Below are positions 27,620 through 35,635 of a stretch of DNA of 64,000 nt, one piece after another. Each line of letters begins with the position of its first letter. The first letter of the stretch is position 1. The notes below the pieces were generated by a model. The model searched no databases and was not told the DNA's origin. It was given only the letters and a program-made list of their open reading frames with translations. The stretch covers positions 4,402,001 through 4,466,000 of the forward strand of contig NZ_AP022619.1 in the NCBI RefSeq assembly GCF_010731655.1, written 5' to 3'. Source of the stretch: Mycobacterium paraseoulense. Lineage in GTDB: Bacteria > Actinomycetota > Actinomycetes > Mycobacteriales > Mycobacteriaceae. Made by a program: the position numbers and the translations under genes.

Positions 27620-27916
27620 ATGATCAAGAACGGAACCCGCCTGGCCAGCCAGGTGTGTGACACGCAGGTGATCGTCGTCAGGAGCGCCGACAGCCTCGAC
27701 GATTTGCGTTGTGGCGGTGCGCCGATGGTGCCGATAGGTGCCGAGCGTTCGGGCGAGTTGGATCCGGCGTTCGCCGACGGCACCGTGATGGGCAAGCGCT
27801 ACGTCGACGAGACGGGCGCCGAGGTGCTGGTGACCAAGCCGGGTGCCGGGAGCCTGAGCGTCGGGGCGACCGCGCTGCAGCTCAAAGAGGTCAAGCCGCT
27901 GCCGGCCAGCGACTGA
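27620..27916 (+). CDS. Small conserved protein with two cysteines, next to FadD
   Basis: The product is 98 residues, and I do not recognise its function. It contains two Cys, in SQVCDTQVIVVR (Cys13) and LRCGGAPMVP (Cys31), that could bind a metal or form a disulfide. A central GTVMGKRYVDETGAEVLVTKPG segment reads like beta-strands. No signal peptide or TM helix is seen. The ribosome site AAGGA precedes ATG 27620, and the gene is 18 bases after the acyl-CoA synthetase, so it is the second gene of that operon. I recall similar small proteins beside ligases in actinobacteria. Confidence 0.75.
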   Translation: MIKNGTRLASQVCDTQVIVVRSADSLDDLRCGGAPMVPIGAERSGELDPAFADGTVMGKRYVDETGAEVLVTKPGAGSLSVGATALQLKEVKPLPASD

Positions 27917-27920
27917 CGGG

Positions 27921-28553
27921 TCACTCCGCGAGCTTGTTGCGGACCACGAATTCCCTTGCTTTGATCAGGAATTCGAGCTGATCGCCGACCTCGCGCAGCG
28001 GGTCGATGCTGGCGGTTGAGCGGGACAACACGATGGCGCCTTCGAGGGCGGCGATCGACATCACCGCCAGGGATGCGGCGCATGGCTCGTCGAAGCCGTC
28101 GTGAGTGAACGCTCGGGTCAGCGCGGCACACCAGCGGCCCAGAATGGCGCCGGCCTCGGCGGAGAGCTTGGCGTCGGCTTCGTCCGAGCCGATCGCCGCG
28201 GCCACTACCGGGCAGCCGGCGCTGAAGCCGCCCTCGGTGAGCAGACGCTCCCAGAACTCGACGAACTTGCGCAGCAGCACGCGGGCACCTTGGTCGGCGG
28301 CATCGTCGATCATCGCGGTGATGGAGTCACCGGAATACCGCAGCGCCTCGATCAGGATCTGATTGCGCCCGTCGGGGAAGTGGTAGTAGACGGAGCCACG
28401 CGGGGCACCGCTGCGAGCGAGCACAGCGTCGATCGTCACCCCGGCTGCGCCGCGTTCACGCATCACCTCGGCCGCGCTGGCCAACATCTTCTTGCGGGTG
28501 CCGCCGCGCTTCGTCGGGGCGAGGTCCTGCACAGTTTCGGTCGTGGTCGCCAC
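27921..28553 (-). CDS. TetR/AcrR family transcriptional regulator
   Basis: The 210-residue repressor has an N-terminal helix-turn-helix (VTIDAVLARSGAPRGSVYYHF, about residues 39-59) and an all-helical ligand-binding C-terminal domain. GTG 28553 is the start. It converges on the ligase operon with a 4-base gap. A 43-codon gene lies 22 bases upstream on the same strand, so the two probably share a transcript. Two identical-core palindromes upstream of that transcript (28740-28755 and 28870-28885) are likely its own operators. The ligand may be a CoA ester or acid handled by the neighbouring FadD (inference). Confidence 0.87.
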   Translation of the reverse strand: MATTTETVQDLAPTKRGGTRKKMLASAAEVMRERGAAGVTIDAVLARSGAPRGSVYYHFPDGRNQILIEALRYSGDSITAMIDDAADQGARVLLRKFVEFWERLLTEGGFSAGCPVVAAAIGSDEADAKLSAEAGAILGRWCAALTRAFTHDGFDEPCAASLAVMSIAALEGAIVLSRSTASIDPLREVGDQLEFLIKAREFVVRNKLAE

Positions 28554-28575
28554 TCTCGTGCCTCCCGGGCCTAGG

Positions 28576-28707
28576 TCACGCAGCGGTTGAATGCCGCAGT
28601 ACCGGCCAATGCATGCTCCGCGGGCTGAAGCGGAAACTCCGGCGCTTCAGGTCGGGCATCTCGCGGGTGAATTGATAGCCGCCGATGTTCAGCTCGATGA
28701 TCCACAT
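28576..28707 (-). CDS. Small 43-residue protein upstream of TetR gene
   Basis: A short reading frame starts at ATG 28707 and ends at TGA 28576. It encodes a basic 43-residue peptide beginning MWIIELNIGGYQFTR and containing DLKRRSFRFSPR, with five Arg/Lys in residues 21-30. A good ribosome site (GGGAGA) lies about seven bases upstream, and the coding stretch is followed 22 bases later by the TetR start. No signal peptide or membrane helix is evident. It could be a regulatory peptide, or a leader whose translation controls TetR expression. I know of no function. A good ribosome site and the context are the reasons to call it. Confidence 0.55.
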   Translation of the reverse strand: MWIIELNIGGYQFTREMPDLKRRSFRFSPRSMHWPVLRHSTAA

Positions 28708-28739
28708 GATTCTCTCCCGGCCTAAGCGCCGCCGATGAT

Positions 28740-28755
28740 TATGCTGAGAAGCATA
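28740..28755. promoter_or_regulatory. Operator-like palindrome 1 (TATGC-N6-GCATA)
   Basis: TATGCT (28740-28745) and AGCATA (28750-28755) form an inverted repeat. On the minus strand it overlaps a -10-like TATATG, with TTGCTT 16 bases further upstream, just before the 43-codon gene. Binding here would block that promoter. The core TATGC-N6-GCATA recurs at 28870. Confidence 0.6.
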
Positions 28756-28869
28756 TAAGACAGCGGTCCAGTAAGCAAGTTTTATTGCCTATGCAAACCC
28801 TGCACCACGGGAAACGCCGATATGCGTTGCTGCGAACCGCGGCTGACGTGGTTGTAACAACCAGGTTTC

Positions 28870-28885
28870 TATGCTGTTTTGCATA
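28870..28885. promoter_or_regulatory. Operator-like palindrome 2 (TATGC-N6-GCATA)
   Basis: TATGC (28870-28874) and GCATA (28881-28885) repeat the core and spacing of the palindrome 130 bases away. The shared core and TG at the start of both spacers suggest that the same dimeric regulator binds both, possibly with looping. Confidence 0.55.
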
Positions 28886-28993
28886 ATCTTACGGGTCGGC
28901 CGGGGCCGCGATGGCCTGAAACGCCGAACGTGCACCCACCGCGAGGTTGGTCCTGCTTCGTCGCGGTGAGTGCACGCTCGGTGCGTACCGGGG
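28886..28993. other. Intergenic stretch after aldehyde dehydrogenase gene
   Basis: This short stretch separates the second operator from the stop of the aldehyde dehydrogenase gene. A GC-rich segment with the near-repeats CGAACGTGCACC and GAGTGCACGCTCG could fold weakly; no terminator T-tract was seen. Confidence 0.3.
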
Positions 28994-30460
28994 TCAGCTT
29001 TCGATCGTGTGGCCCATCGGCATCAGCACGCTCTTCTGCTGCGTGAAGTGCTCGACGCCTTCGGGCCCGTTCTCGCGGCCGATGCCGGAGTTCTTGTAGC
29101 CGCCGAACGGGCAACACGGGTCGAATGCGTACCAGTTGATCGCGTACGTCCCGGTCCGAATCTTCTCGGCGATCTCGATGCCGTGCGGCACGTTGGAAGT
29201 CCAGACGCTGCCGGCCAGGCCGTACGCGGAGTCGTTGGCGATCTTGATCGCGTCCTCCTCGGTGTCATAGGGGATGATGCTCAGCACCGGGCCGAAGATC
29301 TCCTCCTGGGCGATCGTCATCTTGTTGTCGACGTCGGCGAACACCGTGGGCTGCACGAAGAAGCCGCTGTTCAGGCCCTCGGGCCGGCCGCCGCCGCACA
29401 CCAGCCGCGCCCCCTCCTCGATGCCCTTGGCGATGTAGCCCTCGACCCGGGCGCGCTGCTTCTCCGAGATCAGCGAACCGATCTGGGCGGCCGGGTCCGA
29501 CGGCAGCCCCACCGGCAGCGCCTGAACGAAACCGCTTACCGCGTCCACGATTTCGTCGTAGCGCGAGCGCGGCGCCAGGATGCGGGTCTGGGCCACGCAG
29601 GCCTGCCCGGTGTTCATGATCCCGGAGAACACCAGCATCGGGACCGCGGCGGCCAGGTCGACGTCGTCAAGGACGATGGCCGCCGACTTGCCGCCGAGTT
29701 CCAGCGTGCAGGGCTTGAGCATGTCCGCGGCGCGCCGGCCGATCTCCTTGCCGACGGCCGAGCTGCCGGTGAAGGAGAAGATGTCGACGCCCGGGTTGGA
29801 GGTCAGCGCCTGCCCGGTCTCGATCCCGCCGGGCACCACCGACAGCACCCCCTCGGGCAGCCCCGCCTCGGCGAAGGCCTCGGCCAAGGCGTTTGCGCTG
29901 AGCGGGGTTTCGGCGGCCGGCTTGAGCACCACGGTGCAGCCGGCCAGCAGCGCCGGGCCGAGCTTGTTGACCGCCAGGAACAGCGGCACGTTCCACGCGA
30001 CGATCGCGCCCACCACGCCGATCGGCTCGCGGTAGACGATGCTCTGCCCGTAGCCCCCGGTGCGGACCTCTTTCCACTTGACCTGGTCGACGGCGGGGCC
30101 GGCGAAGAAGTTCAGCGCGCCGATCGAACTCATCCAGTGCATCGTCTCGATGCCCATCGGCGGCTGGCCGGTCTCGGCCGCCAGCAGCTGGATGAAGTGG
30201 TCCTTGCGTTCCTCCATCAGCTTGAGCGCGTTGGCGATCACGGCCGCGCGCTCCTTGGGGGGCGTCGTGGGCCAGGGTCCGCTGTCGAAGGCCGCGCGGG
30301 CCGCGGCGACCGCGGCGTCGACGTCGGCGGCCGCCGCCAGGGGCACCTTCCCGACATACTCGCCGGTGGCCGGGCAGCGCACCTCGATCACCTCGTCGGT
30401 CGACGGCTCGGTCCACTTGCCGCCGATGAAAAGCTTGTCGTATTCGGTCATGTCGCTCAT
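28994..30460 (-). CDS. Aldehyde dehydrogenase (Rv0223c type)
   Basis: This 488-residue NAD(P)-dependent enzyme oxidises an aldehyde to its acid. Catalytic Cys288 is in NTGQACVAQ and general-base Glu254 in LELGGKS; the Rossmann segment FTGSSAVGKEIG is intact. It matches M. tuberculosis Rv0223c (487 residues). ATG 30460 (MSDMTEYDKLFIGG) is chosen; the frame reaches 30499 but those residues are not conserved. It follows the methyltransferase gene by 45 bases on the same strand. The substrate is not known. Confidence 0.92.
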   Translation of the reverse strand: MSDMTEYDKLFIGGKWTEPSTDEVIEVRCPATGEYVGKVPLAAAADVDAAVAAARAAFDSGPWPTTPPKERAAVIANALKLMEERKDHFIQLLAAETGQPPMGIETMHWMSSIGALNFFAGPAVDQVKWKEVRTGGYGQSIVYREPIGVVGAIVAWNVPLFLAVNKLGPALLAGCTVVLKPAAETPLSANALAEAFAEAGLPEGVLSVVPGGIETGQALTSNPGVDIFSFTGSSAVGKEIGRRAADMLKPCTLELGGKSAAIVLDDVDLAAAVPMLVFSGIMNTGQACVAQTRILAPRSRYDEIVDAVSGFVQALPVGLPSDPAAQIGSLISEKQRARVEGYIAKGIEEGARLVCGGGRPEGLNSGFFVQPTVFADVDNKMTIAQEEIFGPVLSIIPYDTEEDAIKIANDSAYGLAGSVWTSNVPHGIEIAEKIRTGTYAINWYAFDPCCPFGGYKNSGIGRENGPEGVEHFTQQKSVLMPMGHTIES

Positions 30461-30505
30461 TTGCGCCACCCTACCCAAGCCGACACAAAACGAGAACATG
30501 TTTCA

Positions 30506-31285
30506 TTATCGGGGCCGCAGCACCAGCACCAGATTGCTGACCCCGAACTCCCGCAGCAGCGGCACCGACGTCAGCCACCATGCCCATCGCGGGTGGTAGC
30601 GGGGAAATGCCGCCACGGCCGCGCCGGTGCTCGCGGCCCAGTCGAGGCCCTCGGCCGCGGACACCGCGAACAACGACGACCCGTAGTTGTTTTTCGCCGG
30701 ATGCCCGTGTTTGCGCGCGTACCGCGCGGCGGCCCGGGCGCCGCCGAGGTAGTGCGCCGGCCCCATCTCGTGCCCACCGAACGGGCCCAGCCAGACGGTG
30801 TAGGAGAGCACGGCAAGCCCGCCCGGCTTGGTCACCCGCAGCATCTCGTTGCCCAGCTGCCACGGCCGAGGCACGTGCTCGGCGACGTTGGATGACAGGC
30901 AGATGTCCACCGAGGCGTCGGCGAACGGCAGGGCCATGCCCGAGGCGCGGACGAAGTTTCCGGGGCCGCCCGCGAGCGAGGGTCCGGCCGCGTGCATCTC
31001 GCTCGGGTCGGGTTCGACACCCAGGTAGCGGAGCCCGGCGTCTTCGAACGCGGCCGAGAAGTAGCCGGGCCCGCCGCCGACGTCGAGCAGCGTGCGGCCG
31101 GCCGGGGGCGCGCCGTGCGCGGCCAGCCATAGGTCGCTCACCATCGCCGCGGTGTCCGCGGCCAGCGCACCGTAGAACCGGGCCGGATCCGACTGCTCGA
31201 AGCGGAATTCCGACAGCAGCCGGAGCGCCCGGGCCAGGGTCGCCCGCCGCGCGAACACTCGGGTGGGAGGCGGGGTCACGGCCAC
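30506..31285 (-). CDS. SAM-dependent methyltransferase (Rv0224c type)
   Basis: The 259-residue class I methyltransferase has motif I in LLDVGGGPGYFSAAFE, an acidic motif II in YLGVEPDPSEM, and the class-typical SNVAEHVPRPW followed by RVTKPGGLAVLSYT. M. tuberculosis Rv0224c has the same size and place. It is often grouped with the adjacent glycosyltransferase and membrane genes that affect cell-wall glycolipids (inference). GTG 31285 is the start, and the glycosyltransferase gene diverges 56 bases away. The substrate is unknown. Confidence 0.88.
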   Translation of the reverse strand: MAVTPPPTRVFARRATLARALRLLSEFRFEQSDPARFYGALAADTAAMVSDLWLAAHGAPPAGRTLLDVGGGPGYFSAAFEDAGLRYLGVEPDPSEMHAAGPSLAGGPGNFVRASGMALPFADASVDICLSSNVAEHVPRPWQLGNEMLRVTKPGGLAVLSYTVWLGPFGGHEMGPAHYLGGARAAARYARKHGHPAKNNYGSSLFAVSAAEGLDWAASTGAAVAAFPRYHPRWAWWLTSVPLLREFGVSNLVLVLRPR

Positions 31286-31341
31286 CGGCCAACCCTACGC
31301 AGCACCGGTCCGCATGGTCGGTACGGCTAGGCTGACCGGTG

Positions 31342-32508
31342 ATGTCTGCTCTGCGCTCCGTACTCCTGCTGTGCTGGCGCGATACCGGCCACCCGCAGGG
31401 TGGCGGCAGCGAGACCTACCTGCAGCGCATCGGAGCGCAATTGGCGGCATCCGGCGTCGAAGTCACGCTGCGCACCGCGCGCTATCCGGGAGCGCCTCGC
31501 CGCGAAGTCGTCGACGGCGTGCGCATCGACCGTGCCGGCGGCCGGTACTCCGTCTACGTCTGGGCCTTGCTCGCGATGGCGGCGGCGCGGATGGGGCTCG
31601 GACCGCTGCGGCGGGTGCGGCCCGACGTGGTCGTCGACACCCAGAACGGCCTGCCCTTCCTCGCCCGCTTGGTCTACGGCCGGCGCGTGGTGGTCCTGGT
31701 GCACCACTGCCACCGCGAGCAATGGCCGGTGGCCGGGCCGGTGCTCGGCCGGCTCGGCTGGTTCGTCGAGTCGAGGTTGTCGCCGTGGCTGAACCGGCGC
31801 AATCAGTACGTGACGGTGTCGCTGCCGTCGGCCCGCGACCTGGTGACCCTCGGGGTCGACAACGCGCGAATCGCGGTGGTGCGCAACGGGCTCGACGAGG
31901 CCCCGCCGCGTTCGCTGACCGGCCCGCGCGCCGCCGCGCCTCGACTGGTGGTGCTGTCCAGGCTGGTGCCGCACAAGCAGATCGAGGACGCGCTGGAGGC
32001 CGTCGCGCAGCTGCGGCCCCGTGTGCCGGGCCTGCACCTCGACATCGTCGGTGACGGGTGGTGGCGCCTCCGGCTCGTCGACCACGTCCGCCGGCTCGGC
32101 ATCTCCGATGCGGTCACCTTCCACGGTCACGTCGACGACCTGACCAAACACCACGTGCTGCAGAGCTCGTGGGTGCAGCTGCTGCCCTCGCGCAAGGAGG
32201 GGTGGGGCCTCGCGGTGGTCGAGGCGGCCCAGCATCGGGTGCCGACCATCGGCTACCGGTCCTCGGGCGGCCTCTCGGATTCGATCGTCGACGAGGTGAC
32301 CGGGATCTTGGTGGACAACCACGCCGAGCTGGTGGATCGTCTCGAGGAGCTGCTGTCCGATCCCGTGCTGCGCGACCAACTCGGCGCCAAGGCCCACACC
32401 CGAAGCGGTGAATTCTCCTGGCGGCAGAGCGCCGACGCCATGCGCACGGTCCTGGAGGCCGTGCGAACCGGCCACCCGGTCAGCGGCCTACTCGGCGGAC
32501 GGGGCTGA
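31342..32508 (+). CDS. GT4-family glycosyltransferase (Rv0225 type)
   Basis: The 388-residue enzyme has the two-Rossmann (GT-B) form of family GT4. The N-terminal acceptor domain starts with WRDTGHPQGGGSETYLQRIG. The C-terminal donor domain has VVLSRLVPHKQIEDALEA and the nucleotide-sugar motif PSRKEGWGLAVVEAA with its E-x7-E pair. No TM helix is seen, so it is cytosolic and probably uses a GDP- or UDP-sugar. ATG 31342 matches the M. tuberculosis start; GTG at 31339 lies five bases after TAGGCT (31328-31333) and may be the true leaderless start. The adjacent membrane genes suggest a role in envelope glycolipid or lipomannan assembly. Confidence 0.9.
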   Translation: MSALRSVLLLCWRDTGHPQGGGSETYLQRIGAQLAASGVEVTLRTARYPGAPRREVVDGVRIDRAGGRYSVYVWALLAMAAARMGLGPLRRVRPDVVVDTQNGLPFLARLVYGRRVVVLVHHCHREQWPVAGPVLGRLGWFVESRLSPWLNRRNQYVTVSLPSARDLVTLGVDNARIAVVRNGLDEAPPRSLTGPRAAAPRLVVLSRLVPHKQIEDALEAVAQLRPRVPGLHLDIVGDGWWRLRLVDHVRRLGISDAVTFHGHVDDLTKHHVLQSSWVQLLPSRKEGWGLAVVEAAQHRVPTIGYRSSGGLSDSIVDEVTGILVDNHAELVDRLEELLSDPVLRDQLGAKAHTRSGEFSWRQSADAMRTVLEAVRTGHPVSGLLGGRG

Positions 32509-34191
32509 CCGGGATCGCCACCCGCTGACCAACGCCCCGGCGCCACCCACGAGCAGGACCGCCAGCCACGCCAGGTGTGCGATCAACGTCGTCGTGCGGG
32601 CGGCCGGGGCGGCCCCGGCGGTGTCGCCCCCGATGCGATAGAGCGCGAGGTCGTCGTCGCGGTAGACCGGCGTCAACGCCTCGACGGTGCGGGCGGACGC
32701 CCCCATGTCGCCGGCGGTGTCCGACTCCACGACCAGCCAGCCCACGCCGGCCGGGGCGAGGGCGGACGGGTCGGGCCCGGCCAGCAGCAACTGCTGCACC
32801 GCGCGGGCGCGAGTGCCCTCGCCCGGGATGACGGTCCCCGAGATGGCCAGGTCGCCCGTGCTCAGCACGTCGGCGCGCACCCAGCGCGGCAACGGATCCA
32901 ACACCGGCGCGCGACCCGACCAGGAGTAGAGCCGCATGGTGCCGGCGGGCAACACCGCTACCGTCCGGGGTTGCGCGTTGATCGCGGCGGCGACCGCCGC
33001 CCAGCCGCGCGGATACTGCACCGGCGACACCTGGCCCCACACCCCCCAGGCCAGGTCGGGCAGCGCGAAGATCAGCGCGAGGCAGCAAACCGGCGCGGCC
33101 ACCACGTCGGCGGGTGGCGGCACCCATCTGCGCAGCGTCACCACCACGCCAGCGCCGGCCAGGGCGTAGCCCGGCACGGCCAGCGCCACCCACTTCTGCC
33201 CGTCACGCAGCACACCGAATCCGGGCACGCTGTCGACCACGGCGGCCAGCAGGTGCAGACCCGGGCCGGTCGCCAGCGCGGCCGGCACCAGCACGGCGGC
33301 CGCCGCCAACGCCACCAGCGGCCGCGCCGCCGGGCGGCGCACCACCGCCGGCAACCCCGCCGCGACCACGCCCAGCAGCACCACGGCCGACGCCACCGCG
33401 AACAGCGTGGTCCGCGAGATCGGCACCGCCTCGCCGTTCCAGATCCCGCCCAGGCTGGCCAGGCTGGCGAGCGTGCCCAGGCCCGGCTCGGCGCGCGGCG
33501 CGAACGCGGCGACCCCGAGGGTGTTCGACGCCGTGTGGGAGGTCAACGACGCGCCCAGCGCCGAGGCGGTCAGCCAGGGCAGCGCGGACACCAGCGCCGC
33601 GCCCGTCGTCACCGCGGCGCACCGCCAGCGCGGCTGGCCCGGGCCCGGCGCGGCCACGCAGGCGAGGCCCACCGTCGCGGCCAGCAGCAGACCGGTCGGC
33701 GTCAGCCCGGCCAGCGCGACCCAGAAGGCCAGCGCGAAGAACGAGCCGGAAGCCGTCCGCAGCCTCAGCATCACCGTCGCAACCCAGGGCAGGCAGCCGT
33801 ATCCGACCAGCAGGCTCCAGTGGCCCTGCAGCAGTCGCTCGGCGACGTAGGGGTTCCAGATCGCCAGGGTGGTGGCGACGAACTGGCCGGCCGCGCCCGC
33901 GCCGGGCAGCGCCGTCGCGGCCAGCCGGGCCGCACCCCAACCCGCGAGCCAGAGCCCCAGGACCAGCAGCGCCTTCACCACGAGGCCGCCGTCCAGCACG
34001 TGCGAGGCCAGCGCCACCGCGAAGTCCTGCGGCGTGGCCCGCGGCGCCGACGTCAAGCCCAGCGCGGTATCGGAGACATACGAGCGCGGCGTGGACACGG
34101 CGTCGCGCAGCAGCAGATAACCGGGCTTGAGCAGCGGCCCGACCACCAGCAGCGCCAAGGCCAACGCGTACCCGGGCCGGGTCCAGCGCAC
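32488..34191 (-). CDS. Polytopic membrane protein (Rv0226c type)
   Basis: The 567-residue protein has an N-terminal helix, then about ten further hydrophobic segments spread to residue 415, a periplasmic C-terminal region with DPLPRWVRADVLSTGDLA, and a last TM helix near residue 545 (LIAHLAWLAVLLVGGAGALV). The layout resembles GT-C-like or glycan-handling membrane proteins, but no catalytic motif can be assigned. M. tuberculosis Rv0226c (576 residues) is the positional match. GTG 34191 follows the stop of the Rv0227c-type gene by 8 bases, so they are one operon. The 3' end overlaps the convergent glycosyltransferase gene by 21 bases. Confidence 0.85.
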   Translation of the reverse strand: MRWTRPGYALALALLVVGPLLKPGYLLLRDAVSTPRSYVSDTALGLTSAPRATPQDFAVALASHVLDGGLVVKALLVLGLWLAGWGAARLAATALPGAGAAGQFVATTLAIWNPYVAERLLQGHWSLLVGYGCLPWVATVMLRLRTASGSFFALAFWVALAGLTPTGLLLAATVGLACVAAPGPGQPRWRCAAVTTGAALVSALPWLTASALGASLTSHTASNTLGVAAFAPRAEPGLGTLASLASLGGIWNGEAVPISRTTLFAVASAVVLLGVVAAGLPAVVRRPAARPLVALAAAAVLVPAALATGPGLHLLAAVVDSVPGFGVLRDGQKWVALAVPGYALAGAGVVVTLRRWVPPPADVVAAPVCCLALIFALPDLAWGVWGQVSPVQYPRGWAAVAAAINAQPRTVAVLPAGTMRLYSWSGRAPVLDPLPRWVRADVLSTGDLAISGTVIPGEGTRARAVQQLLLAGPDPSALAPAGVGWLVVESDTAGDMGASARTVEALTPVYRDDDLALYRIGGDTAGAAPAARTTTLIAHLAWLAVLLVGGAGALVSGWRSRSAPSAE

Positions 34192-34199
34192 GCGGCGGG

Positions 34200-35477
34200 C
34201 TACTCCCGTTCGGGTGAGCTGGTGGGCTCGGGCGGCCCCGCATCGGGTGGCTCGTCGGCGCCCAGGGTGGGCGCGTCCGCGCCGGGATCATCGCGCGAGG
34301 TGGGGCGCTGCGTGGGCAGCTTCTCGGTCTCGGCCTCGGCGCCCGGCACCGGCTCCTCGAGCCCGCTGCGGCCGAAGAAATCCTGGTCGCCCCGGTCCAG
34401 GCCGGGATCGGTCAGCGCGCTCTCGGTCCGCAGGCTGAACGAGGCGAGCAGGCCGCCACCGACCAGCGCGATCAGACCGACGGCGGTGCACGTGATCGGC
34501 AGCACCCGCGACCACAGCGCCAGCCGGTCCCGCTCGTCCCGGGCGGCGTTGACCTGCGATTCGACGGTGTCCTGGTTGGAGGTGACCTTGTACTCGGCCA
34601 GGGTCAGCTCGGGCTTGAGCGGGTCGCGCGCGAAGTAGTGGTTGGCGTGCTCGGTCTCCTTGACGATGGTGCCCGACACCGGGTCCACCCAGAAGGTCCG
34701 CTGCGCCGCGTAGTAGCGGGTCATGGTGATCTGCTCGGCCGGGTCGCCGCCCTGCAGGCCCCACATCGCCGCGGAGGTGGTGACCTTGCCGTCCTCGTTG
34801 CCGGGGTACAGCGACGGGTACGCCACCGGAGCCACCAACTTCCCCTCGGCGTTGTAGCCGACGTTCTGGGTGAACTTGTAGGCGGTCAGGCCGTTGACGT
34901 CTTCCTGGCTGTCGTAGTTGACGTCGAACGCCTTCTGCGCGATCGGATCGAAGTAGGGGTAGGTCTTCTTCTCGGTGTGGAACGGGAACCGGTAGGCCAG
35001 GCCGTCGTGCCGCAGCGGCATCGCGGTGGGCGGGTTCTCGTCGTTGAAGGCGCGCGGCTTCTGGACCGAGCCGCCGGCGTGGGTGTCATCGGAGACGGCC
35101 ATCGCCGTCTTGCGGTTGAGGGTGACGGTGTCGACGATCGCCAGCAGCAGGCCGCTGTCCTTCTGCTTGTCGGTGCGCCGCACCGAGGTCCCGACCTGCA
35201 GGGTCACCACGTCGGCGTTGGCGGGCGACTCGACGCTGATCTGCTGCTGCGACACCAGCGGCACGTTCTGGTTGACGACCACGTGATCGGTCGACAGCGA
35301 CGCGGAGTCGAGCGCGGTTCCGCTGCCGTCGCTGATCAGCGTGGTGTCGATGTCGAGCGGGACCTTGGTGATCCGGCTGGTGGTGTACGTCGATAACAGC
35401 AGCGCGGCGATCAGCAGGGCGGCTCCGAGTCCGATGATCCCGCATGCGGCGAACCGCAACATGACTGCTCGGTTCAC
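34200..35477 (-). CDS. DUF3068 membrane protein (Rv0227c type, lipomannan-associated)
   Basis: The 425-residue protein has one TM helix at the N-terminus (residues 10-30), a long extracytoplasmic beta-rich domain (about 35-330), a second TM helix (about 335-355) and a 65-residue acidic, Pro-rich cytosolic tail. This is the DUF3068 layout. In corynebacteria and M. smegmatis a member of this family is needed for lipomannan maturation (family knowledge, recalled and not checked here). GTG 35477 fits the M. tuberculosis start. It lies 8 bases upstream of the Rv0226c-type gene and diverges from the acyltransferase gene. Confidence 0.87.
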   Translation of the reverse strand: MNRAVMLRFAACGIIGLGAALLIAALLLSTYTTSRITKVPLDIDTTLISDGSGTALDSASLSTDHVVVNQNVPLVSQQQISVESPANADVVTLQVGTSVRRTDKQKDSGLLLAIVDTVTLNRKTAMAVSDDTHAGGSVQKPRAFNDENPPTAMPLRHDGLAYRFPFHTEKKTYPYFDPIAQKAFDVNYDSQEDVNGLTAYKFTQNVGYNAEGKLVAPVAYPSLYPGNEDGKVTTSAAMWGLQGGDPAEQITMTRYYAAQRTFWVDPVSGTIVKETEHANHYFARDPLKPELTLAEYKVTSNQDTVESQVNAARDERDRLALWSRVLPITCTAVGLIALVGGGLLASFSLRTESALTDPGLDRGDQDFFGRSGLEEPVPGAEAETEKLPTQRPTSRDDPGADAPTLGADEPPDAGPPEPTSSPERE

Positions 35478-35635
35478 GTTGCTGTGCCCTCCCTCATGGT
35501 CTCTCGCCGGGGCAAACCCGTTCGACCCTAACAGCAGAACGTAAGGCCCCGGCTTACCAATGTATTGGGACCGCCACGGGCCTTCCCGGTGTACCCATTC
35601 GCCGGCCGATGCATCCCAGGCAAACTGTGGGGGTG

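Noticed and set aside
28970..30895. Long plus-strand frame over the aldehyde dehydrogenase gene
   Set aside because: Same GC-driven shadow; composition is low-complexity and no ribosome site is seen.
35557..35568. CCAAT-GT-ATTGG palindrome in the Rv0227c/Rv0228-type divergent region
   Set aside because: Arms of five bases are too short to call an operator by eye in a 158-base gap.
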